Positions 14,666-21,015 of a DNA stretch of 28,883 nt are shown one piece after another; positions within the stretch are counted from its first letter, which is position 1; each line of letters starts with the position of its first letter. The notes beneath the pieces are model-generated. The model saw nothing but the letters and a program-made list of their open reading frames with translations, was not told the origin of the DNA and made no database searches. The position numbers and the translations under genes were made by a program. Source of the stretch: a virus; the IMG/VR virus record IMGVR_UViG_3300034418_001756, positions 1 to 28,883 of that record. One strand, written 5' to 3'.

Positions 14666-15049
14666 ATGGAATTAACAGAAAAGAAACTAGAAAAAATTAG
14701 TGGAGCAATACTAAGCTCATTTATAAACCTACACTTATTAGAAGATGCAGAGAAGATAGGTTTGTTTAGACAACGAGTAAGAAACAACATTAGACGTACT
14801 ATAAGCGATTTAAAAGAGATAGAGATAAACTACTATAACAAGATAGAAGAAGTTGATGAGAAAGAGCTAGGAGATAAACTAACTGCAAACAAACTAATTT
14901 TTCTTGATTGGGTATTAAATAAGTTTGACTTTAATGACTTTTGTAAGATACAAGAAGTATGTCTTGCTTATGAAGCAGACAAAGAAAGAATAACACAAGT
15001 AACAGATGAAGTATTAATTAATAATGGAGCAGAACAAATAGATGAGTAG
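14666..15049 (+). CDS. Hypothetical helical phage protein
   Basis: 127 aa, one base after the methyltransferase stop and overlapping the next gene by eight bases. It is mostly helical and charged (LTEKKLEKISGAILSSFINL ... LFRQRVRNNIRRTISDLKEI). I do not recognise a motif. Its coupling to the DnaA-like HTH gene that follows suggests the two act together, perhaps in replication or gene control. Confidence 0.6.
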   Translation: MELTEKKLEKISGAILSSFINLHLLEDAEKIGLFRQRVRNNIRRTISDLKEIEINYYNKIEEVDEKELGDKLTANKLIFLDWVLNKFDFNDFCKIQEVCLAYEADKERITQVTDEVLINNGAEQIDE

Positions 15050-15593
15050 ATATAATTACAATAGACAAGCAGCAGAAGAATTAGTAAATGACTTTTGTGA
15101 GATAACAAAATTAAATATATTTGATAATTCACGTTCAAATGATAAAGCATCCTTTAGAGCATTACTATACAAAGTATTAAATGAAATAAACGGAATGAAT
15201 GATAGAATGATATCAGACTGGTTTGCTGAAAAAGGTGTAAAAAGAAATAGGTCAAGCATATTTCACGCATTAAAAAAGATAGACGTATATTACGATAGCT
15301 TTACAAGATTTAGAAATGTTTACGATATTTATTTCAATGACAAGAAAGAAGAAACAATAAGAAAAGAAAGAGCAAGAATAGAGCGTTTAAAGAAGAAAAC
15401 AAAGTCTATTAAGCAAATCATATTAAACAGAGAAAAAGATAGCTTAGCGTTCTTAATAGATACTATACCAGACAATAAAAGAGATGAGATTTATGAGATG
15501 GTAAACCTAAGAGTAAAATCTTGGCAATGGAAAAGCAAAGATAAATGTGAAGTAATAGAGTGTAGTACATCAATGGAAGGTATGAGCTGGTAA
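15042..15593 (+). CDS. DnaA domain IV-like HTH protein with basic coiled-coil
   Basis: 183 aa. Residues about 5-75 (EELVNDFCEITKLNIFDNSR ... ISDWFAEKGVKRNRSSIFHA) show an N-terminal helix, a middle part and a DnaA-like HTH in which RNRSSIFHALKKI stands where DnaA has DHSTVxHAxxKI. A strongly basic helix follows (RIERLKKKTKSIKQIILNRE). This is the second protein of this type in the window (compare 11255) but the two share little beyond the HTH. It is likely DNA-binding. The stop is followed without a gap by the left end of the hairpin-rich cassette. Confidence 0.6.
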   Translation: MSRYNYNRQAAEELVNDFCEITKLNIFDNSRSNDKASFRALLYKVLNEINGMNDRMISDWFAEKGVKRNRSSIFHALKKIDVYYDSFTRFRNVYDIYFNDKKEETIRKERARIERLKKKTKSIKQIILNREKDSLAFLIDTIPDNKRDEIYEMVNLRVKSWQWKSKDKCEVIECSTSMEGMSW

Positions 15594-15924
15594 TACAACT
15601 GATTTGTACAAGAATAGTTGCGATAGAAAGCAACAAATTAATAAATAAACATTAACCAAGAAGTTATATAAAACTTCGCAAATAAGCCATAACAAGCAAT
15701 TAGTTTTGTACGTTGTTATGCACTGTAAATTATGACAACAAATGACTTTATAAAAAAACTACAAAGCATAAGCGAGGACAAACGCAAGTTGCCTTTAAAA
15801 ATAACTTGCCCTAATGGATTAGAAGTTGAGCCTCAAATAAAGATGGGAACTGATGATGAAACAATATTTGGCAACGTTATAAAAATGTATATAACTTATT
15901 AATTTATTGTGCCTAACAGTTGTA
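15594..15924 (+). repeat. Hairpin-rich cassette bounded by 8-bp inverted repeats
   Basis: TACAACTG (15594-15601) and CAGTTGTA (15917-15924) bound a 331-base segment. Its left part holds four stems in 130 bases: CAACT/AGTTG around the palindrome TTGTACAA, GTTGC/GCAAC (15617-15634), GAAGTT/AACTTC (15660-15677) and CATAACAA/TTGTTATG (15688-15720). Its right end overlaps GTGCCT/AGGCAC (15909-15932) with a second TTGTACAA. A single small gene lies inside. It may be a recombination cassette or a structured RNA region; no known element was identified. Confidence 0.5.
15732..15902 (+). CDS. Small cassette protein
   Basis: 56 aa (MTTNDFIKKLQSISEDKRKL, then PLKITCPNGLEVEPQIKMGT ...). The N-terminal pattern, a helix followed by a short strand L-P-L-K-I, is common in small DUF-type proteins that begin MTVxELIxxL. 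It is the only gene in the hairpin-rich cassette and starts 11 bases after the CATAACAA/TTGTTATG stem. It uses CpG more than its neighbours (for example AAGCGAGGACAAACGC), which supports a separate origin. Function unknown; small cassette genes of this kind often come from hosts. Confidence 0.5.
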   Translation: MTTNDFIKKLQSISEDKRKLPLKITCPNGLEVEPQIKMGTDDETIFGNVIKMYITY

Positions 15925-15993
15925 CAAGGCACGTTTTAATGTGCTTTGTGCTTAGTTGTAAAAATAATTGTGTAAATTTTGTAAAATGTCATA

Positions 15994-16017
15994 TTTTTTT
16001 TATTATATAATTATATG
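15994..16017 (+). promoter_or_regulatory. TATTATATAATTAT motif, copy 1
   Basis: Eight T followed by ATTATATAATTATATG; the same 24 bases recur exactly at 18201-18224. This copy lies about 180 bases upstream of the sigma-like gene at 16200. Between them are a terminator-like hairpin (16104-16123) and the inverted repeat GTGTTA/TAACAC (16128-16151). Confidence 0.55.
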
Positions 16018-16103
16018 TTTATTTAGCATCTATTAAATCTTAAGTATGCATTCATACCTAAACATTGAGAGATAATCAAATAAAAATATATTTCTATGTA
16101 CTG

Positions 16104-16123
16104 AGGGTAACTATACCCTTTTT
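16104..16123 (+). terminator. Terminator-like hairpin upstream of the sigma-like gene
   Basis: AGGGTA (16104-16109) and TACCCT (16114-16119) pair perfectly across the loop ACTA, followed by T's to 16123. The stem is short, so it may be an attenuator or weak terminator in the 300-base region between the cassette and the sigma-like gene. Confidence 0.5.
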
Positions 16124-16199
16124 AAAAGTGTTAATAAAATTACAATAACACACTACAAAATACCAGTTATTTTTATTATATTGTTGCAAATATATAACT

Positions 16200-16673
16200 A
16201 TGTTAGAGAAGATATTTGAATCTCATAATAAGTGGATAAACACCACATTAAAGTTTGGATGCAATAGAGAAGAAGCAGAGGATATTGTTTCTAATATGTA
16301 TCTTGTTATTGGCAAGATGCTTAAAAAAGGATTAGATATAACTTATGGAGATGAAGTAAATTATTACTACATTTACCTCACATTAAGAACATCTTTTCTA
16401 CAAATGAAAAACAGACAAAAGAAACAAAACAAGATATCACTAGACTTAGTACTTGATTTAGAATCTGGAGAGTATATTGATTTTAATGATGCAAATGATT
16501 CTGTTGAACAAGAGCTGAGTAAATTACATTGGTACGATAGAAAGATTTATAATCTTATACAAGATGAATATAGTATAACAGAACTATCAAAGAAAACAAA
16601 TATTACATATCATTCATTGTATAATACATACAGAAAGGTAAAAGATAGATTAAAAGAAAAATTAAAAGAATGA
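16200..16673 (+). CDS. Small sigma-like factor
   Basis: 157 aa. Residues about 8-42 (HNKWINTTLKFGCNREEAED, IVSNMYLVIGKM) match a sigma-70 region 2-like helix pair with the AEDIV motif. Residues about 110-155 (LHWYDRKIYNLIQDEYSITE, then LSKKTNITYHSLYNTYRKVK) look like the region 4 HTH. The size fits a minimal phage sigma of the ECF type. It would redirect host RNA polymerase to phage promoters; the TATTATATAATTAT motifs found only in this half of the window are candidate targets. The upstream 80 bases are AT-rich with TATTATATTGTTGCAAATA. No anti-sigma gene was recognised. Confidence 0.7.
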   Translation: MLEKIFESHNKWINTTLKFGCNREEAEDIVSNMYLVIGKMLKKGLDITYGDEVNYYYIYLTLRTSFLQMKNRQKKQNKISLDLVLDLESGEYIDFNDANDSVEQELSKLHWYDRKIYNLIQDEYSITELSKKTNITYHSLYNTYRKVKDRLKEKLKE

Positions 16674-16798
16674 AACTAGGAGACTTAATTGAAAGAATAA
16701 CATACTATACTGGAATCAAATGGCTATGGAAAAAACTATATCCAGATTGTAAGTGTAAAGAAAGACAAGAACAATTAAATGATATTGAACTATGGTAG
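16670..16798 (+). CDS. Small phage protein with CKC...R...LN motif
   Basis: 42 aa (MKLGDLIERITYYTGIKWLW ...), overlapping the sigma gene stop and the next start. The pattern of an N-terminal GDxIExxTxxTGIK helix and a C-terminal CKCKERQEQLN resembles a small protein widespread in Bacteroidota phages whose function is unknown. The two Cys are next to a conserved-looking Lys/Arg region and may bind metal. Confidence 0.6.
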   Translation: MKLGDLIERITYYTGIKWLWKKLYPDCKCKERQEQLNDIELW

Positions 16799-17457
16799 AA
16801 GGTAAATACAAGATACTAAATTTATATGCTTGTTTAGGTGGTAATCGATACAAGTGGAATGAAGTAAAAGAAGATATAGAGGTAACTGCTGTTGAATGGG
16901 ATGAAGAACTTGCAAGGTTATACCAAGAAAGATTCCCAAATGATAAAGTTATAGTTGCAGATGCACATAAGTATTTATTAGACCATTATAAAGAATTTGA
17001 TTTTATATGGAGTTCTCCTCCTTGTCCAACACATAGTAAAATAAATCAAACACAATATACAAGAGAGTGCTGGACACCAAGATACCCAGATATGAAATTA
17101 TATCAAGAAATTATATTTTTAGATATGTTTTTTAAAGGTAAATATGTTATTGAAAATGTTGTGCCATACTATGAGCCTTTAATTAAAGCTAATAAAAGAG
17201 GTAGGCATTTATATTGGACTAACTTTAATTTACCCAATGTTTTAAGTAATAGAGAACAACCTAAAATTAGCAGGGGATTAAATGAAACTAAAAAGTTATG
17301 CAAATTTCACGATTATGATTTTTATAGATATAAAGGAAAACAATCAAAGCAAAAGATTGCAAGAAACCTAGTGGATTACGAAGCTGGTAAAACTATCTTT
17401 GAAACTTTACTAGGAATAGAAAAACAAAACAATACAAATCAAATAAAAATGTTTTAA
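16792..17457 (+). CDS. Short C5-cytosine DNA methyltransferase-like protein
   Basis: 221 aa, overlapping the preceding small gene by seven bases. Motif I is ILNLYACLGGNRYKW (residues 8-22). The catalytic motif IV is SSPPCPTHSKIN, with Cys78 as nucleophile. Motif VI is YVIENVVPY (118-126). The end, NLVDYEAGKTIFETLLG, fits motif X. The space between motifs VI and X is only about 70 residues, so there is little room for a usual target recognition domain, and the family's usual length is over 300 aa. It may be a minimal orphan methyltransferase or a modified descendant. Catalytic residues look intact, so an active enzyme is likely. Confidence 0.75.
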   Translation: MVEGKYKILNLYACLGGNRYKWNEVKEDIEVTAVEWDEELARLYQERFPNDKVIVADAHKYLLDHYKEFDFIWSSPPCPTHSKINQTQYTRECWTPRYPDMKLYQEIIFLDMFFKGKYVIENVVPYYEPLIKANKRGRHLYWTNFNLPNVLSNREQPKISRGLNETKKLCKFHDYDFYRYKGKQSKQKIARNLVDYEAGKTIFETLLGIEKQNNTNQIKMF

Positions 17458-17458
17458 A

Positions 17459-17647
17459 ATGGTAGAAGATAAAATTATTTGGCAAGGTGTAAAAGAAAGA
17501 ACAACATCAACAATGTCAAATGAAGATTTTAAAATAATGTGTAAACTACATTCAAAGTATTTTAATCATAAATATAGTGAGCCTTGCACTTGTAATAAAA
17601 GAATGTTAAGACAATGGATTGAACAATTAAATAATAAATTAATATAA
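17459..17647 (+). CDS. Hypothetical small phage protein
   Basis: 62 aa, one base after the methyltransferase stop. The C-terminal part (YSEPCTCNKRMLRQWIEQLN) carries C-x-C-N-K-R-x8-LN, similar to the end of the small protein at 16670 (C-K-C-K-E-R-x3-LN). The two may share a short Cys-containing motif. No function recognised. Confidence 0.55.
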   Translation: MVEDKIIWQGVKERTTSTMSNEDFKIMCKLHSKYFNHKYSEPCTCNKRMLRQWIEQLNNKLI

Positions 17648-17650
17648 GAT

Positions 17651-17755
17651 ATGATAACAAATGATGAATACTTTAAAATTGGAATACAATTATTCAAAGT
17701 AGCAATAGTATGTTTTTCAGTAGGAGTTTTTGTAGGATGGCTAATTTTTAAATAA
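17651..17755 (+). CDS. Single-span membrane microprotein
   Basis: 34 aa (MITNDEYFKIGIQLFKVAIV ...) with a membrane segment VAIVCFSVGVFVGWLIF ending in Lys. It lies in the tight microgene run. Such proteins may be holin-like or superinfection-related; nothing decides. Confidence 0.5.
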   Translation: MITNDEYFKIGIQLFKVAIVCFSVGVFVGWLIFK

Positions 17756-17761
17756 ATAGAT

Positions 17762-17935
17762 ATGGAAGAATTAACTGGAGATTGGTATTTAAGAGAAAAG
17801 TTCTTTGGAGGATATGATGTTTATGTTGAAGTAAAACGTATTTCTTTTCCTCATAAATTTTATAGAAAAATGAAACAAGGAGAAGATATTGAGATATATA
17901 AATTAAATAATAAGATATGTACAGAAAGAAACTAA
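17762..17935 (+). CDS. Hypothetical microprotein
   Basis: 57 aa (MEELTGDWYLREKFFGGYDV ...). Beta-rich and aromatic, with TGDWYLREKFFGGYDVYVEV at the N-terminus. The N-terminal half could form a small beta sheet with a surface for protein contact. It overlaps the next gene by 19 bases. Not recognised. Confidence 0.5.
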   Translation: MEELTGDWYLREKFFGGYDVYVEVKRISFPHKFYRKMKQGEDIEIYKLNNKICTERN

Positions 17936-18078
17936 TACAAAAACTACAACAACTGGTTGATAAACTACCAGTATCAGATAAAAGAAAAGAAGTGAAGCAA
18001 GACTTAATAGATTTAAAACTAAGCAAGACAGATTATCACTTTATAACACTAAAAGATAAATATAAAGATGAAGAATAA
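17917..18078 (+). CDS. Hypothetical helical microprotein
   Basis: 53 aa (MYRKKLIQKLQQLVDKLPVS ...), mostly helical and basic at the start, acidic at the end. It overlaps both neighbouring microgenes, which supports translation. Function unknown. Confidence 0.5.
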   Translation: MYRKKLIQKLQQLVDKLPVSDKRKEVKQDLIDLKLSKTDYHFITLKDKYKDEE

Positions 18079-18172
18079 ATCAACAACATTACTTGGATTG
18101 ATTACCTTTTTTTTAGTTGCATCCTTAATAGCTTTTTCAATTATACTAACAGTAATAGCAGTAAATAAATAA
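18068..18172 (+). CDS. Single-span membrane microprotein, last gene before the terminase operon
   Basis: 34 aa (MKNKSTTLLGLITFFLVASL ...), a basic N-terminus and one membrane span of about 22 residues. A terminator follows eight bases after its stop. It could be a small holin or membrane effector; only topology supports this. Confidence 0.45.
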   Translation: MKNKSTTLLGLITFFLVASLIAFSIILTVIAVNK

Positions 18173-18180
18173 ATTTAAAG

Positions 18181-18208
18181 CCTAGCAGTAAAATGTTAGG
18201 TTTTTTTT
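18181..18208 (+). terminator. Rho-independent terminator ahead of the terminase genes
   Basis: CCTAGCA (18181-18187) pairs with TGTTAGG (18194-18200, one wobble) across GTAAAA, followed by eight T (18201-18208). The T run is shared with motif copy 2, so a terminator is fused to a promoter-like block. Confidence 0.8.
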
Positions 18209-18224
18209 ATTATATAATTATATG
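18208..18224 (+). promoter_or_regulatory. TATTATATAATTAT motif, copy 2, upstream of the terminase operon
   Basis: TATTATATAATTATATG, identical to 16001-16017 together with the preceding T's. It lies 20 bases ahead of the small terminase ATG at 18244 and directly behind a terminator, a position expected for a late promoter. Confidence 0.65.
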
Positions 18225-18243
18225 AATAATCAATTTATTTCAA

Positions 18244-18486
18244 ATGTCAGAAAATAAAAGAGGTGGTAAAAGAGAAGGTGCTGGTCGTAAAAGTAAATCA
18301 GAAGAAGTGCAAATGATTGAACGATTATCTCCATTAGAGCCAAAAGCATTTAAAGCACTTGAGAAAGGAGTTGAAGAAGGTAATTTTAAATACGTTCAAA
18401 TGTTCTATAATTATTATGCTGGTAAACCAAAAGAAACAAAAGATATATCTATAACATCAGAGCAACCTTTATTTGATTTAGATTAG
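18244..18486 (+). CDS. terS: Terminase small subunit-like protein
   Basis: 80 aa. The N-terminus KRGGKREGAGRKSK is a basic tail common in small terminase and terminase-adjacent proteins (GGKREGAGRK). A helical part (EPKAFKALEKGVEEGNFKYV, then MFYNYYAGKPKE) follows, and an acidic C-terminus. Its stop overlaps the GTG start of the large terminase by one base, the usual tight coupling. The role is recognition of the packaging start on phage DNA. It is short for the family, so the HTH part may be reduced. The call rests largely on position. Confidence 0.7.
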   Translation: MSENKRGGKREGAGRKSKSEEVQMIERLSPLEPKAFKALEKGVEEGNFKYVQMFYNYYAGKPKETKDISITSEQPLFDLD

Positions 18487-19649
18487 TGTTTCAAGTTACA
18501 ACTGCAATAAGAAAACTTTACAAGTTAAAGAAACGTAAGAAGGTAATTCAAGGTGGTACATCAGCTGGTAAAACATTTGGTATATTGCCTATACTTATTG
18601 ATAGATGTATAAGAACACCTATGCTTGAAACAAGTGTAGTATCTGAATCTATACCGCATTTGCGTCGCGGGGCAATGAAGGACTTTCTAAAAATTATGGT
18701 AGCAACCAATAGGTTTAGAGATAATCAATGGAATAGGTCTGCTTTAAAATACACTTTTACAAATGGTAGTTACATAGAGTTCTTTAGTGTAGAACAACCA
18801 GACAAACTAAGAGGAGCAAGAAGAAACGTATTGTATGTGAATGAAGCAAACAATGTACCCTTTGAAGCATACACACAACTAAGCATAAGAACAAGTGGAG
18901 ATATATGGATTGACTTTAATCCAACTGCTAATTTTTGGGCACATAAAGAAGTTGTAGGCAACGATGATGCAGACTTTATTACATTAACATACAAAGACAA
19001 TGAAGCGTTACCAGAAACGATTGTAAGAGATATAGAGAGTGCAAAAGATAAAGCAAAGGATTCAGAGTATTGGAGTAACTGGTGGAAAGTATATGGGCTT
19101 GGTCAAATAGGAAGTTTAGAGGGTGTATGTATTCCAGATTGGAAAGAAATAACACTACCAGCAGAAGCAAGGTTATTATGCTACGGAATGGACTTTGGCT
19201 ATAGTGCAGACCCATCAACATTAATAGCTTTATACAAATACAATGATGCTTATATTTTTGACGAGGTAATATATCAAAAGAAATTACTAAACATAGATAT
19301 CTCAAATCTATTAAAGCAAAACAATATACAAGAGATAATATATGCAGATAGTGCAGAGCCAAAATCAATAGCAGAGCTAAAGAGTTACAGACATAAGATA
19401 CTACCTTGTACAAAGGGTAAAGATTCAATTGTATATGGTATAAACTTAATAAACCAAAACAAAATATTTGTAACAAGCACAAGCAAGAATCTTATTAAAG
19501 AATTGCAGTCTTATACTTGGATGAAAGACAGAGAAGGTAACACTATTAATAAACCAATTGATGCTTTTAACCATTGTATAGATGCAGCACGTTATGCAAT
19601 ATCTTCTCAGTTAAAGAATCCAAATGCTGGTAAATACTTTATAAGATAG
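18486..19649 (+). CDS. terL: Terminase large subunit
   Basis: 387 aa from a GTG overlapping the previous stop. Walker A GGTSAGKT is at residues 23-30; the Walker B-like region is LYVNEAN at 116-122. The C-terminal nuclease has GMDFGYSADP (D236), YADSAEPKS (D288) and the end motif IDAFNHCIDAARYAI (D359, D366). The enzyme drives ATP-dependent packaging and cuts concatemers. All motifs are intact. The next recognisable genes are tail genes, and no portal gene follows in the usual place. Confidence 0.95.
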   Translation: MFQVTTAIRKLYKLKKRKKVIQGGTSAGKTFGILPILIDRCIRTPMLETSVVSESIPHLRRGAMKDFLKIMVATNRFRDNQWNRSALKYTFTNGSYIEFFSVEQPDKLRGARRNVLYVNEANNVPFEAYTQLSIRTSGDIWIDFNPTANFWAHKEVVGNDDADFITLTYKDNEALPETIVRDIESAKDKAKDSEYWSNWWKVYGLGQIGSLEGVCIPDWKEITLPAEARLLCYGMDFGYSADPSTLIALYKYNDAYIFDEVIYQKKLLNIDISNLLKQNNIQEIIYADSAEPKSIAELKSYRHKILPCTKGKDSIVYGINLINQNKIFVTSTSKNLIKELQSYTWMKDREGNTINKPIDAFNHCIDAARYAISSQLKNPNAGKYFIR

Positions 19650-19802
19650 ATGAATAATTTACAGATGATTGCAATTGTAGAGTGCTTTATACATCACAGA
19701 ACTGGAAAGCAAGTAAGAATTGCAAAGCCAACAAAACCTCAACATTATTTACTACTTACAAAAGCATATGAAAATTGTAAGGGTTTTTTCATAAAACATT
19801 AA
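19650..19802 (+). CDS. Hypothetical microprotein after the large terminase
   Basis: 50 aa (MNNLQMIAIVECFIHHRTGK ...), its ATG overlapping the end of terL (TAGATG). It carries one Cys and two adjacent His near the start and a basic middle. No family was recognised. The gap to the chaperone gene holds the TATTATATAATTATG motif. Confidence 0.5.
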   Translation: MNNLQMIAIVECFIHHRTGKQVRIAKPTKPQHYLLLTKAYENCKGFFIKH

Positions 19803-19810
19803 CAAAAAAG

Positions 19811-19825
19811 TATTATATAATTATG
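19811..19825 (+). promoter_or_regulatory. TATTATATAATTATG motif, copy 3, abutting the chaperone start
   Basis: TATTATATAATT directly precedes ATG at 19823. If TATTAT (19811-19816) acts as a -10 box, transcription would start at or next to the A of ATG, giving a leaderless mRNA. The same fixed spacing occurs at 26866 and 27623. Confidence 0.6.
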
Positions 19826-20476
19826 AAGATAGAAATAAACGTACCAACATCATTAAATGAGATTACTTTAGAACAATATCAGAAGTTTTTAAAAGTAGCA
19901 CAAGAGAATCAAGAAGGTAGCTTTTTAAATGCAAAGATGATAGAAATCTTTTGTGGTATTCCTTTATCTGATAGTTATAAATTAAAGATGTCAAGTGTTG
20001 AAGCAATAGTAGATATCTTAACAGAGATGTTAAATCAAACACCAACACACATAGACAAGTTTACATTAAATGGTATTCAGTATGGTTTTATACCAGACTT
20101 AGATGAAATGTCTTTAGGAGAGTATGTAGACTTAGATGGTAATGCATCTGATTGGCAGAAAATGCATATAGCAATGAACGTATTATACAGACCAATTGTA
20201 ACAAGTAAAGCTGGTAAATATAATATAGAAGAATACACTGCTAATGATTCAGAGAAAATGAAAGCTATGCCATTGGGTGCAGCAATAGGTAGTCTTTTTT
20301 TTTTCTACAATTTAGGGATAGAGTTATCGAAGCATACGATTCTTTATTCCAGCAATCAAGCAGAGATGGAGATTATTCAAGAGCAGCTAATTTCTCAACA
20401 AAATGGGGATGGTACTCATCAATTTTTAGTCTCGCTGGAGGAGATGTTAGAAAACTTGAAGATATCACTAAATTAA
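19823..20476 (+). CDS. Tail assembly chaperone B, short form
   Basis: 217 aa. The N-terminal part (EINVPTSLNEITLEQYQKFL, ... FLNAKMIEIFCGIPLSDSYK) has the look of chaperones found ahead of tail genes in Bacteroidota phages. A run of ten T at 20295-20304 lies in frame at codons CTT TTT TTT TTC, and the -1 frame is open from 20293 to 20559. The zero-frame end (residues about 160-217) is also plausible coding (SLEEMLENLKISLN), so both frames may be used. Expected role: holding tape measure protein during tail assembly, as in lambda G/GT. It is not alignable by eye with the chaperone at 3217. Confidence 0.7.
   Translation: MKIEINVPTSLNEITLEQYQKFLKVAQENQEGSFLNAKMIEIFCGIPLSDSYKLKMSSVEAIVDILTEMLNQTPTHIDKFTLNGIQYGFIPDLDEMSLGEYVDLDGNASDWQKMHIAMNVLYRPIVTSKAGKYNIEEYTANDSEKMKAMPLGAAIGSLFFFYNLGIELSKHTILYSSNQAEMEIIQEQLISQQNGDGTHQFLVSLEEMLENLKISLN
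20295..20304 (+). other. Candidate -1 slip site on ten T
   Basis: The T run allows T TTT TTT slippage (20296-20302). The -1 frame opens just before it (TAG at 20290-20292) and stays open to 20559. A sequencing or assembly length error in this homopolymer would give the same picture. Confidence 0.65.
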
Positions 20477-20559
20477 ATATACATCAATGTTTTACCTTTT
20501 TATCATTCACAAAAGAAAAAGCAGAGATTGAAGCACAACAAATTAAAAGTAAATTTTAG
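20302..20559 (+). CDS. Chaperone B frameshift extension
   Basis: The -1 frame after the T run encodes about 85 residues (FLQFRDRVIEAYDSLFQQSS ...) including KWGWYSSIFSLAGGDVRKLE and TKLNIHQCFTFLSFTKEKAE, a conserved-looking helical domain with Trp and Cys. No usable ATG precedes it in this frame, so it should be made as a fusion of about 245 aa from 19823. Its stop abuts the ATG at 20560 without a gap. This is good evidence that the frame is real, since the zero frame would leave 83 untranslated bases in an otherwise gapless operon. Confidence 0.75.
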   Translation, partial: FLQFRDRVIEAYDSLFQQSSRDGDYSRAANFSTKWGWYSSIFSLAGGDVRKLEDITKLNIHQCFTFLSFTKEKAEIEAQQIKSKF

Positions 20560-21015
20560 ATGAAAGGATTTTATCAAGTAACGGAAACAATAAAGAATCA
20601 ATTACTATCAGATGTAAATGTAAATACAGTAACAACTGGAGACATAACAAAGATTGATTTAAGTAAACAAACTATATTTCCTTTATCACACATCATAGTA
20701 AATAATGTAAATAACGAAGATAATGTTTTACGTTTTAACCTATCTGTTTTGTCTATGGATATTGTTGATGTTTCGAAAGAAGCAGTAGTTGATATTTTTA
20801 GAGGTAACGACAACGAACAAGATATACTTAACACACAATTAGCAGTTCTTAATAAACTAGCACAAGTATTAAGAGGAGGCACACTACATCAAGATTTATA
20901 TCAATTAGATGGCACACCAAGTTTAGAGCCTTTCTATGATAGGTTTGAAAATGAAATGGCTGGTTGGGCAATGACATTTGATGTACTTGTAAACAACGAT
21001 ATTGATATATGTTAA
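20560..21015 (+). CDS. Tail completion / tail terminator-like protein
   Basis: 151 aa, starting directly after the stop of the frameshift product. The pattern (TETIKNQLLSDVNVNTVTTG, DITKIDLSKQTIFPLSHIIV) is characteristic of a protein of Bacteroidota phages that lies next to HK97 gp10-like genes. The C-terminal part carries a helix (LAVLNKLAQVLRGGTLHQ) and a strand (MAGWAMTFDVLVN), which fits the alpha/beta fold of tail terminator proteins. Role inferred from fold-like pattern and position; it overlaps the next gene by seven bases. Confidence 0.6.
   Translation: MKGFYQVTETIKNQLLSDVNVNTVTTGDITKIDLSKQTIFPLSHIIVNNVNNEDNVLRFNLSVLSMDIVDVSKEAVVDIFRGNDNEQDILNTQLAVLNKLAQVLRGGTLHQDLYQLDGTPSLEPFYDRFENEMAGWAMTFDVLVNNDIDIC

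Noticed and set aside
15594-15960. Classical integron attC site
   Set aside because: GCCTAAC is present, but the matching GTTRRRY box at a proper distance is missing, and no integron integrase is in the window.
15933-16199. tRNA or other structured RNA gene between cassette and sigma-like gene
   Set aside because: No cloverleaf or T-loop pattern; only short hairpins and AT-rich regulatory DNA are visible.
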